Positions 11,132 through 20,342 of a stretch of DNA of 64,000 nt are shown piece by piece. The notes under the pieces are model-generated. The model was given only the letters and a program-made list of their open reading frames with translations. It had not been told where the DNA came from and made no database searches. Positions within the stretch are counted from its first letter, which is position 1, and the number at the start of each line of letters is the position of its first letter. This DNA is from Solicoccozyma terricola (lineage: Eukaryota > Basidiomycota > Tremellomycetes > Filobasidiales > Piskurozymaceae): NCBI GenBank assembly GCA_001600875.1, contig BCLD01000008.1, positions 429,216 through 493,215 of the forward strand, in the 5' to 3' direction. The position numbers and the translations under genes were made by a program.

Positions 11132-11536
11132 GTTAGGACAATTTACTCCGGGGCGGGAAGTTGGAAGTGTGATGCGAAGAATGAGAGTGTTATGTGGAGT
11201 GATCTTAGATGCGTGTGAGGTTTTTGTATTCCCTCTCAGAGTGATGATTTCAGATTGAGTTGAGGTGTATGCATGTGCAAAATACAATAAGAGTCCCGGT
11301 CATGGTGATACATCATGCACAAATCCATGAAACGACGTCGGAAGATCAGCCGATTCGTCGTCGTTGAACCTTTTGGAATGACATTTTTTTGATGCGAGAT
11401 AAGCGTGTGTAGTGTTGATTTGTAGCTACATCGCGCTGTGACCGTTTTGAGGTTGTCGATCCGTAGAAGTCGAGGATAAAGTACCGTCGATCCTCTCGGT
11501 GTCCATCCTCTTCGTCCTTCTCACGATCTAATGCGT
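11132..11536. other. Convergent intergenic region VPS23 / MRP10
   Basis: This is the shared 3' region of two convergent genes. Nothing clearly functional is seen beyond AT-rich potential polyadenylation sequence near 11280. A minus-strand open frame between about 11340 and 11560 has no start and overlaps the last MRP10 exon, so it is not called. Confidence 0.6.
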
Positions 11537-12168
11537 CTACTTGATCTTCGATAATAGGTAGTTGATCTTATCGATTGGAAGGAAGCGAGGAATAGAATAT
11601 CAGTTACCCCGCTTCATTATCTTTGTCACCAACCACCTTGATCTGAATTCCTTTTCCCTGAACCTCCAAAAGTCGTGACTGAGCGGTCAAAGCCCCGCTC
11701 TGCAATACCATTGCTCATTCCAAAGAAATGTATATTCATCTTCGTTCGCGCGGGGAGTAGTGCTCGCTATGCTCGGGAAGAAATGAATGCTCACGACGTT
11801 CGCAAGACAATAGTCTTCGCTACGCTCAGGGAAGAAGAGCTCCCCTGATGGGAGCATGGTCTTCGCTCCGCGAAGAGACTGAATGCTCACTACGTTCGCG
11901 TAAAGCCAGGATTGCTCGCTCCGCTCCAGGACATTTTCACACCTCCTCTCCAACCAAACACCACCAACAACAAACTCACCGAACTCTTCGGTGCCTTCCC
12001 GACCTTTGGTTTCGCCGCCATACACCTATGTAAAGCCTCTGCAGACACTTTACACTCTCTCATCACGCTTACGTCTCCCGAGGATGCGAAACATGCGAGA
12101 AGGGATGTTAGTTCGGCAGTGCATGGGATTTCGGTTATTCCTAAAGAGGAAAGGTTGGGGAGGGAAGA

Positions 12169-12209
<41 letters not shown>

Positions 12210-12301
12210 GGGACGAGGTGGATGTCAGTTGCTGGTGGATGCTGGCTGGATGGGATTGGTGGGATATTACCTCGTTTTGGCTTGACCTTAAAGCGGACCA
12301 T
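11537..12301 (-). CDS. MRP10: Mitochondrial small-subunit ribosomal protein Mrp10 (mS37)
   Basis: Mrp10/CHCHD1 is a twin CX9C protein of the mitoribosomal small subunit. Three exons: 12271-12301, 11980-12140 and 11537-11566, giving 73 residues. It begins MVRFKVKPKRGITEIP. Both CX9C motifs are intact (C-TAELTSLLA-C and C-KVSAEALHR-C), followed by KVGKAPKSS and INYLLSKIK from the final 30-nt exon. The ending matches the family's INYHL-type tail, which fixes the last acceptor. Intron 1 contains a 38-nt G/C homopolymer; intron 2 is 413 nt, several times the local norm, and is filled with short repeats. The gene shares a 273-bp divergent promoter with GOS1. Confidence 0.88.
11762..11927. repeat. 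Reiterated short repeats inside MRP10 intron 2
   Basis: Two 19-bp copies, GAATGCTCACNACGTTCGC, lie at 11785-11803 and 11881-11899 and differ at one base. They alternate with related blocks: GCTCGCTATGCTC (11762), TCTTCGCTACGCTC (11814), TCTTCGCTCCGCGAAGA (11860, a perfect-stem hairpin) and GCTCGCTCCGCTCC (11914). The pattern looks like a small dispersed repeat or degenerate mobile element inserted in the intron. Confidence 0.75.
12171..12208. repeat. G38 homopolymer in MRP10 intron 1
   Basis: Thirty-eight uninterrupted G on the plus strand (C on the sense strand of MRP10), upstream of the acceptor at 12141-12142. It creates spurious poly-Gly and poly-Pro reading frames. Confidence 0.95.
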
Positions 12302-12408
12302 GCTGAATGACTACGTGCTTCTATCTGACTGATCCGTCGACGATGTAGACTGGATACCAGTAGTCTGCTGTCCCATTCAACATTTCCCAATGGCCCATCC
12401 CCGTGTGA

Positions 12409-12414
12409 CACGTG
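12409..12414. promoter_or_regulatory. CACGTG E-box, MRP10/GOS1 promoter
   Basis: A single CACGTG palindrome lies between the divergent MRP10 and GOS1 start codons. Confidence 0.4.
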
Positions 12415-12574
12415 AAACCCCGGGGTGAGGGGACTTGATAAGCGATGACGTGTATTCAGCATCTGACCGCACCACTACCGCATCACCATCACTGCTCCCC
12501 ATTCCCCCACACCCCCGCTCACGTTAACACATCCCACACCTTCCACCTTCCGATCCATCCCCCCCGGCGTCGCC

Positions 12575-13836
12575 ATGTCGACAACATACGAAAACACCCG
12601 GCGTCATGCTCGCGCTCTTGAAACAGCACTCGAAGCCAAACTAGCAACTTACAGTAAGATAGCTTCAGGGATCGCGAGTTCTTCGTCTTCCGGAGGAGGA
12701 GGAGGAGCGGGTGGTGGTGGAAGTGGAAGCGGAAGTGGGAACAGAGATATGTATTCGTTGGAGGAAGAAGGCATTGGTGGTTACAAGTTGGTAGAAGAGG
12801 AAGTCGAGGAGTTGTTAGAGAAGGTGAGTCACCATACCATTCCATGTCCTTGTGCTTTGCCCCAGCTCGAGTTCTGATCTGACTTGTTACATGAAAACGT
12901 AGTTATCTCAAACAACTACTACACTCTCATCACTTCTCGATTCTCCTTCTCAGATGCCTTCTAGCTCGATGATGCATGCTGTACAGAGGCATAAAGATGT
13001 GTTGGAGGATTATAGAAGAGATTATGGAAGGACAAAGGTGGGTGATTTTACTGTTGCGTTCATGAGATTGTTGGCGTTGTCCGTTCGTGATGGGTTAAAA
13101 TGAGCAGTTGGGTAGCGGAGTCGAACTTTTTGCGGATGCGCTTTGGATGCATGGACTACGAGCTGATTCTGGAGGTCGCAATCGTCTCTCATGTAGCAAA
13201 ACGTCGAACAAGCACTCGCTCGTCATAATCTCTTAGGATCAGTTCGTAAAGATATCAGGTACGTGGTTTTCATCTCATCTTTATTGGAGCGATATTTAAC
13301 AATCATAAAGGCGCTGACCCAACTACTGTATACGTTTTCGTCCATTGCAGCGCATATAAATCATCACTTCCTCCTCAAACTGACGCGTTACTGGCTGAGC
13401 GTGGGAGAATAGATTCGAGTAATCGAATGACGGATGAGATTTTATCGTGCGTTGTTGTTCAATGACCACACCGATGAATTCCCCCCCCCCCCCCCCCCTT
13501 TTAACTGATCGGTCATCTCTTTGCGTGTAATCGGGGTTCATTCAGACAAGCGTATGCAACGAGAGAAGATTTCGCTCAACAGAGAACGTCGATCGCAAAC
13601 ATCAATTCGAAGATGGGAGGAGTACTAAGTGAGTGAGAAGAGCAGTCTCCGTCCTCCTAATACACCCTCACACCGGAAATGCTGACGACCATGCCCTACA
13701 TCTGAAAGGCACATTACCCGGTATCAACTCCATCATTTCGATGATAAAATCACGAAGGCGGAGAGATACAATCATCGTCGGTGGTGTCATTGCGATTTGT
13801 GTGGTTTTGTTATTGGCTTATATGACAGGGTGGTAG
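12575..13836 (+). CDS. GOS1: Gos1, Golgi Qb-SNARE
   Basis: Gos1 (GOSR1/GS28) is a Golgi v-SNARE for intra-Golgi and ER-Golgi fusion. The protein opens MSTTYENTRRHARALETALE, has an Ser/Gly-rich insert, then a helical bundle (AVQRHKDVLEDYRRDYGRTK), the SNARE motif (TREDFAQQRTSIANINSKMG) with the family signature LPGINSIISMIKSRRRRD, and a C-terminal anchor (TIIVGGVIAICVVLLLAY) ending MTGW. First exons are 12575-12823 and 12903-13037. The intron after LLAERGRIDSSNRMTDEILS carries a C18 run (13481-13498). It converges on RRP36 with 70 bp between stop codons. Confidence 0.95.
13481..13498. repeat. C18 run in a GOS1 intron
   Basis: Eighteen C inside the intron between the exons ending MTDEIL and starting QAYATRED. 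Confidence 0.95.
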
Positions 13837-13906
13837 ATTGATGTGTGATGGGCACGGTGTGGCCGCGTTGTAAAGGTATGAGATTTTGGGACGATTATAT
13901 GGAACA

Positions 13907-15628
13907 TCATACAACACGTCGTCGTTTCCTGTCTCCACCACCACCACCACCGCCACTGAACGCCCCAACGTTCCCAACGATACCTTCTTGACCTCTCGCA
14001 AAAGGTCGACTCTTCTTCTCCTTGGCAGCCACTTTTTTCTGTTTCTTCTCGATGGCTTTGTTGACCAGTCGTTTGCCACCTTTCTCTTCCAACGCTTCGA
14101 ATCGGGCTTTGAGGAGAAGTTCTTTCTTGTCGCCTGGGGTGTGGAAAATTCTGCGTTAGGAGAAGTGCATGTGCGCGACAAAAAAGGAGTTCAAAAACAA
14201 TCCACACGCACCTCTCTTCAAATGCCATTCTCCCTTTCCTGCCGCTCTCTTCTCCCTCTCCTCCTTCTTCACCTTCGCCAACGCCTTCCTCTCTCTTTCC
14301 TCTCTCTCCGTTCTCTCTACTCGACTCCTCAACTTCGCTACTTCACCTTCCAGAATCTCCCTCTCAGCGGTCCGAGCGGATCGATCAGCATTCGAAGAGT
14401 TTCGCTCAGCTTTGTAGGCAGCGGATAGCGCAGCCTTTGCCGTGTTGAATTCGTTGGTGAGTAGAGAAGGTAGGAAGGAATAGGATTGATGGGTAACGTT
14501 TGGGTCTTGGTTGCCAGCTGAGAGGGCGGAGAAACGAGGATCTCGTCGTTCCTGATTTTGTGTGAGGTGTATGAGTATCTGGACATGGATGTGGGTGGGA
14601 AAAGAGAGAGGGGAATCTACTCACGACTCGTTCAAGTTCAACGACCTGTCTCTTCCTCGTCACTGGTCTTTTCGCACTCATGGCCATTGGTCTGTACGAG
14701 CTTCCCATCAGCGAACGTTTCTCCTGGCGATAAAAAGATCCCAATCCTACCACTCACGCGTGTTTATTATCTCTTTTCATTTTCTCTTTCCGCTCCTGCC
14801 AAGCTCTCTCCCTCTCATCATCCTTCATCTTGTCCTCTTTCCTCTCCCTCCTGACAGCTCTTAATCCACCACCTTCTCTTTCTTCTGCGTCCTCATCCTC
14901 ATCCTCAGAGGAAACAGGCGGAAGTTCAGGAAGGTTTACATCATTGGCTTTGCCTTTCGCTCTCTGCATTTCTGCTAAGCGATGCTTCATCTCGGCCAGA
15001 GCGCGAGCCTTTGAAGACTCGCTCGTTGCAGATGGTAGAACAGTGAGAGAGGATTTGGCGGCTTTACGAGCGGCTTTGTGTGTGAGTTTGCGGTTCGCGG
15101 TGAGAATGGTTGAAAGTGGGATCTCAGCGAGGTCTGCGTGGGAGGCGAGTGTGTGAGCTTGATTAGTGGAAGGTGAGGACTTTGCTTACCTTTCTTCATA
15201 CGTGACTGCGGGAGGGAGAGGATAGGGAGAGAATATCAATGCCTCGCCATCTTGGTGTATTTCATACGGCAACTCACTAGTTCAGCTTGTGTTATCCCTT
15301 CATCTTCTTCGTCAGAATCTTTTTCCGAATCTTCCTCGCTGGCATCCTCATCCTCCTCATGACCATCTAGATCATCCGGCTCCCACGTATTGACACCCAT
15401 ACCTTCATCGGCTTTTGAAAATTCTCCCATGCCTTCGTCTTCCTCGTCGTCTTGATTGTCCTCGTCCTCGTCCTCGTCTTCGTCATCTTGATAACGCGGC
15501 CGATTCTTGGACGGCCCGGCTGCAAGGTTTCCTTTACGATCAAGGGAGAATTCGTCTTCTTCCGAATCGTCGGAATCTGGCATCGGTAGGCGCTCTACCT
15601 TGGATGTGCGTGAGCGTTTAGATGGCAT
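13907..15628 (-). CDS. RRP36: Rrp36, pre-rRNA processing protein
   Basis: Rrp36 acts in early cleavages of pre-18S rRNA in the 90S pre-ribosome. The N-terminus (MPSKRSRTSKVERLPMPDSD) leads into a long Asp/Glu-rich nucleolar-type region. Then come the conserved Rrp36 core (DPRFSALSAG, YSFLPSLLTNEFNTAKAAL) and a coiled Glu/Lys/Arg helix (REEREALAKVKKEEREKRA). The typical tail follows: KKELLLKARFEALEEKGGKR, VNKAIEKKQKKVAAKEKKSR and a final basic DRKRRRVV. Several introns interrupt the acidic and helical parts; I did not verify every join. It is divergent from the mitochondrial uL22 gene across a 211-bp promoter. Confidence 0.92.
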
Positions 15629-15839
15629 TTTGAGAGGTGGTGAGCGATGAGCGGTGAGTTGACCTGGAGTGCAGGATCATTGTATAACTTCGGAAAGTTG
15701 TTCGCCGCTCGCGTGCGCTATCAAAAATGAAAAGTTGGACACGTCATTCGCAACTGGCTGAGCAGGAGAAAGTGGGAAGGGCTGGGACATGATCTTCATT
15801 CGACTGGCATATCAATCGTCGCAGCAATCACAGCCCGTC

Positions 15840-16931
15840 ATGAACTCCTCCCGATCAGCCATACGGCAAGGTGAGCTGCCGCTACCGCTGCCGCCGCCTT
15901 CTGTCCGTTCACGCTGACCTTGTTCTGGTGGGACATTTCCGCAGCTGCACGTTCGATAGGTGCAATTCCTGGCCCTTCGACACTGAGAGGTGTAGGCTGG
16001 TCCCAGCCATCCTTGGCTATAGGCCAGACTCGAGCGTGAGTGCACGGCCTAAACAGGAAAATTCTAGTCGCTTCAGATGGCTGAAGATACCCGGTTTTGT
16101 CTTCCGACCGTTTCAGTTACAACCCCTTCGATCGCTTGACGTCTTTCCTGACATCGCCCCGCAAATCATCCAAAAAGAAGAGCTCTATTCTACCCGAGTC
16201 CTCTACCACATCACCTCTTGAAACCACTGCCATTGAACCTACGATAACAACCCTCAAGGATGAACCGGAGTCCATAGTCGCACAGGAGGGTAATTTGTTC
16301 GATCAACTAAGCGCCGATATGCCTACGAAGAAGAAGGTGTGGACGGAAGTGAGTTTACGATCGTGTGTCTTTCATATCAACGTATTGCTGATCACCTCTC
16401 CGTCTTGTTCCCTTAGCACAAATACTCCACGGCATCTTTCAAAATGTCTCATCGTAAATTGAACGACCTTGCGAGACAAATCTCTGGTCGTCCCATAGAC
16501 GACGCCATACTGCAAATGCAATTCAGCGAGAAGCGAGCGGGTAAAGGGAGGATAAAGAGCACGTTGGCGTTGGCGAGGAATCACGCGGTTGATAAAGGGT
16601 TGAATGGTGGGAGGTTGGTGGTTGGTGAGTCGCAACGAGCAACGGAATATTGTTGACGTGTTGGTCACAAGCGCTGACGGAGACGATGACAGCCGAGACG
16701 TGGGTATCAAAAGGACAGGCCATCAAACGTATCGATATCAAAGGACGAGCGCGACATGGTATCAAGGAACATAAGCAGGCGAGGTTGCATGTGGTCTTGC
16801 GTGAAGGGTTGACGAAGGGAGAGTTGAGGGACAAGAAAAGGGAAAAGATCTTGGGATTGATTAGGAGCGCCGGCGTGGTTAGAGAGGAGAGGAAGCTGAT
16901 TAATTCGCCGACGAATGCTTGGAGGTGGTGA
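15840..16931 (+). CDS. MRPL22: Mitochondrial large-subunit ribosomal protein uL22m
   Basis: uL22 lines the nascent-peptide exit tunnel of the mitoribosome. I start at the ATG at 15840 because the first two short exons give a classic mitochondrial presequence (MNSSRSAIRQAARSIGAIPG). Next comes a Ser/Lys-rich linker, then the uL22 core: HKYSTASFKMSHRKLNDLAR, AILQMQFSEKRAGKGRIKST, VSKGQAIKRIDIKGRARHG and the C-terminal VVLREGLTKGELRDK, ending NAWRW. Introns follow AIRQ, IGQTR, KKKVWTE and GGRLVV. An internal ATG at 16097 would drop the presequence and is less likely. Confidence 0.9.
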
Positions 16932-17012
16932 GGAGGAATGGACTCTGTATATGCTTCTTTTTTTTTCGTGAGAAAATCAATGAGTTTACACATCATCACA
17001 TTGAAGCTTTCT

Positions 17013-18293
17013 TCAAAGGTCGGAACCACCGAATAGCCCTTCCCCGTCAGTCTCCTCGTATGGATTCTTGGTACCAGGAGGAAAAGCAGCGACATTTTTG
17101 GCTCGTTGCTTCTCCTTTGCGTGTTCTCTTTTAAAGTGGAAGAAGAGGAAGAGCGCAAGTAGACCGAGCCCAAGTCGTTGGTCCACTGGAAAAGATGCAT
17201 TACGGCGTGGGAAGTTGTGAGTTGGTGGAGGGAATCGGGATGGCGGCGAACAACTCACCGAAACACAAGAGCAAGCTCAGGATTGCTTGCATGATCATCA
17301 TGACCTTTTCGTAACGCCTGCGGGTGGATTCTAAAGGTCAGCGACCGCGGCCTTGGCAGACAATGAATCGCCACCCACTCCATCTCCCTCTCCAACGGCA
17401 TCCTCGCTGTGATCTCCTCCGCTGAAATCGCACCGGGTGGAAGGGCTTGACGCGCCTTCTCTGCTTCCTTCTCTTTGCGCTCTTCTCGCGAGGACTTTGC
17501 TGGTGCACTGGTGGGTACGCAGATGTCATCGACTATGGAGGACCGAACCTGTCAGCCAACGTTTCAGCGAGAGGATAGAAAGCAGCCTACTCTTCAAGTC
17601 GTTGACGTTGTTCCACCACATCGTACCATCCGGAGTATTAGCCCTGGCCTTGAACCCACGAGGAAATGGTACAAGTGCCGGTTTGCCAGGTCCTGGAAGA
17701 CAGGCGATGAGCACACGAGAGTTCCGCGTCAGGTTTCAGCCACGCCACTCTCACCGTTCATGGTCAGGAAATACTGCGTCTTCTTCGTTGGCGCTCTTAC
17801 GTCTTTGTCCACCTTCGTCGCCTTGTCCTTCAACCTTGACTGCTGTTCCAGCAAGTCTGCCTTGCTTTGGACTCCGGATGAAGACGACACCACTTTCGTT
17901 TTGTCATCTTTCTTGTCTTTCTCTGGAGCTGGCCGTTTAGGTGGCGGCGGTCGGTTTCTGGGGCCAAATCCGTCGTTGAAAGCTCAAGTACCGATTGATT
18001 TTTTCTTACACTCACCTAGCATCAATCTCCGCCTGCTTCTGTCTCTCTAGCAATCGATACCCCACATAGCCCAATATCAAGACCATCATAACTCCCGGTG
18101 ACAATATCGACTGCACTCCCGTAGCAGAAGGATCTGAGAGAAGTCCCACTATTACCAATACCATTATCGCCTGTTCCAGTGGACCGAAGTGAATTTGCCC
18201 AGGTCCATCTGGTGGCGGAGGTGCATTCGATTCATCTTTAGCTTGCTTCTCACGCTTGAGATGGCGTTGGAGAGATTCAAGCTTGACTACCAT
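17013..18293 (-). CDS. Unrecognised 322-aa multi-pass membrane protein
   Basis: Six exons (18016-18293, 17755-17957, 17591-17692, 17379-17532, 17259-17317, 17013-17185) total 969 nt and 322 residues. Visible order: a short charged helix (LESLQRHLKREKQAKDE); two hydrophobic segments at about 40-85 (QAIMVLVIVGLL and GVMMVLILGYVGYRLL); a long Lys-rich cytosolic-type linker with RPPPPKRPAPEKDKKDD and an aromatic patch (TPDGTMWWNNVNDLKSR); an acidic/basic helix (REERKEKEAEKARQAL); two more hydrophobic segments near the end (KVMMIMQAILSLLLCFV and LGLGLLALFLFFHF); and a tail with FPPGTKNPYEETDGEGLF. I do not recognise a family. Four helices with both ends probably on one side of an internal membrane is an inference. 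It converges on MRPL22 with only 81 bp between stop codons. Confidence 0.75.
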
Positions 18294-18827
18294 GACGGAG
18301 TGGATTGGATGTGATTGCTGTTCTTGGCCAACAGCTCAGACGGGGATTGGCAGGGAAGCAGATGGACATGAACGTAGATTGATACCCCTGTGAATGACAC
18401 AGTTCCATCCTTTCACGATCCCTCCTGCCCCTTCCTCCCTCTCAGAACCATGGTCACACCAAGAAAGGTACTTGACCACGGCCGCATGACGGCCAGTGTA
18501 AAATCCGTGCACTGTACCTGTAGGCAGACGGCATACAGCAAAAAGAAGCTGCATCAGATTGTCGTTCGGCGAAACTATATGTCTAGACAGGTAGAATAGT
18601 TCCCTTTTGTGGCACTTGAGACGCACAGCCGCCTCTCCACAGCTCACAGCTCAGACAGATACGAAACAGGGGGAATGTCCCAGTGGACAAAGGAGAAGCA
18701 TTCAGACGCCATTGTCACTCAATCTGGATCGGAGCAGAAGACGTTTGAGCCCACTGTTGGCTGTGCTCTTTTATATATAAACTCGCATTCAAGTGCTTCA
18801 ATCTTACTCCAACATTCTTCTCATTCG
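18294..18827. promoter_or_regulatory. Divergent promoter, membrane protein / small protein
   Basis: This region lies between two divergent start codons. A TATA-like TATATATAA is at 18772-18780, 48 nt upstream of the rightward ATG. The rest has minus-strand open frames without family features and is taken as non-coding. Confidence 0.6.
18772..18780 (+). promoter_or_regulatory. TATA-box-like element
   Basis: TATATATAA about 48 bp before the ATG of the 68-aa protein gene. It is one of only two clear TATA boxes in promoters of this window, which suggests an inducible or strongly expressed gene. Confidence 0.55.
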
Positions 18828-19192
18828 ATGACTGTCAAAACGTAGGTGAATAGGAGCAGTGCGGGCGTAGCGGTATTGTGAACGACATTGATGAGAGTAT
18901 CCCTTTTGAATACGGTTAGCGACGCTGAAGGTATCAAGAAGCGCAACTACTGGGATGATGAGTTTGGAGAGGATGTGAAGAAGTTGGTATCTGCCCTCAA
19001 AGCTTGCTCAGATCCGGCGGGGTGAGTAGATGCCGTCGGGCGTCATCCACTTTGCTTTTAGGCCATTAATGTTCTTCGACCCGATTTACGCCTAATGACA
19101 GAGTGATGGCTGAATATGAGAAGATTGCAAAGGAGCATGAGGCTTCGTTCGGGTCAGGCAAGGTATCCACGCCTTATAGAGCTCCTCGTTGA
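18828..19192 (+). CDS. Unrecognised 68-aa small protein
   Basis: Three exons with joins in phase give a short soluble protein: MTVKTDAEGIKKRNYWDDEF, then GEDVKKLVSALKACSDPAG, VMAEYEKIAKEHEASFGSGK and VSTPYRAPR before the stop at 19190-19192. The first intron follows only 14 coding nt and ends at GGTTAG; the second has GTGAGT and GACAG ends. The composition suggests two amphipathic helices and a disordered tail, with no signal or membrane segment. I do not recognise a family. A TATA box precedes it. Because the protein is short, the exon model is less certain than for its neighbours. Confidence 0.6.
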
Positions 19193-19445
19193 AAATAGTT
19201 GAGGATTATTGTCTAGAGAACGAGAAAGCGCATCGATATGATCCAATTCGAATCCGCCACTCGATGGTTCCTAGCGCGATCCCTCGATCGTGTTGTAGCA
19301 TGTGACCGCGGGAGGTAATGAGATGAGTGTTCAACTGTCGACTGTGTATTCATGTCCTCTCGATACGTTGCTTCTGCCACAACTCTTGCACGGTGCACCA
19401 CAACTTCCCTTCGTCCACTTTCGTCCAAAGTCAATCTCCAGAGCA

Positions 19446-19813
19446 ATGTCGTCATCGAAAGGTAAGCGATGGAGCATGAATTGGCCCACTGTTTCCGCTG
19501 GCGCCCTCCGTCGAGCCAACTCCCCGCATCACTCAGGTCCTCAAGACAATATCGCAGATACTACCACCGGCAGCTCCGGGAATGATACTATCTCATCATC
19601 AGCTGATAATGAACTCCCACCTCAAGCGAAGGAACTTGAACCGGATGCTGGTGAGATGAATAAGGAGGTAGGTGGTTGTTTTTTTCATCTACGCAACGCC
19701 GGGAGGGGAGGATATTACGTGCGGGACATACGTTGATTCAAGGAACGGGCATACATTATTATATTTTGCAGAAAGAGGCGGCTGGTATGGTTGCGCTACC
19801 AACTGCTTCATAG
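19446..19813 (+). CDS. Unrecognised small Ser-rich protein (~88 aa)
   Basis: Two exons: 19446-19667 and a short final exon near 19772-19813 that adds KEAAGMVALPTAS before the stop. The product starts MSSSKGKRWSMNWPTVSAGA, then a disordered Ser/Asp-rich stretch and QAKELEPDAGEMNKE. The splice sites (GTAGGT and TTGCAG) are good. An in-frame ATG at 19323 would add about 40 residues, but the context before 19446 (pyrimidine-rich, then CAATG) looks like a start. No family is recognised and function is unknown. It may be co-regulated with the 68-aa gene 250 bp upstream, on the same strand; this is inference only. Confidence 0.45.
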
Positions 19814-20342
19814 GACCAAGTTTAAACATGTTGCAAAATGTTTCCGAATGACAGTGGAAGAGGATAAGTGTTGCTACCGAATTGTTTTCCCTGCATCATG
19901 TCCCTTCTGGGATATGTGACATCCCGTTCCCAAGTCTGGGACAGCTGTATAGTTGCTGACCGCCGCCCCCCGGCCCGTTTGGCTGACGTAATTATATCCG
20001 CGGTGCGCTGAATCCCCCACAAACGTGTGCCCCCCGTTGGATATCATTTAGCTGCATCCCATTGGAACTCTGGATCAAAGTCGGTGCTGTCGTCAGGGCT
20101 CAAGGTCACACGTCAAACCGTAACTCCCACCACATCCTCTCGCTAACAACTATGCTCCGTCATCGCTAGCATCTTCTCATCACCTGACACACACGTCGCC
20201 ATAGTCGCACGACGATCTGAAGCTCAACTCGGAGGTTATCTTGAATTGCCCCGCCCCGCGTTTTGGGGAGCTTTCTATTCAAATAATCTGCTGGTGGATC
20301 TGGCTTGCTTTTGGCTAAAGGGCTTACAACAAGAGGATCAGG
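19814..20342. other. Intergenic region upstream of PHO81
   Basis: Probable 3' end of the small gene and promoter plus 5' UTR of PHO81. A CCGCCCCCCGG block lies near 19964 and pyrimidine-rich sequence near 20120-20200. No coding exon was recognised. Confidence 0.6.

Noticed and set aside
11340..11560. Minus-strand 68-codon open frame without ATG
   Set aside because: It overlaps the last MRP10 exon in another frame, has no start and no recognisable domain.
11605..11705. Minus-strand open stretch (SGALTAQSRLLEVQGKG) as a possible extra MRP10 exon
   Set aside because: Its donor leaves two bases, so the final INYLLSKIK exon would be out of phase. Direct splicing from 11980 to 11566 restores the family C-terminus.
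12050..12462. Minus-strand frames with a poly-Pro run upstream of the CX9C domain
   Set aside because: The poly-Pro comes from the G38 tract, which is intronic in MRP10. The short exon at 12271-12301 gives the proper N-terminus in phase.
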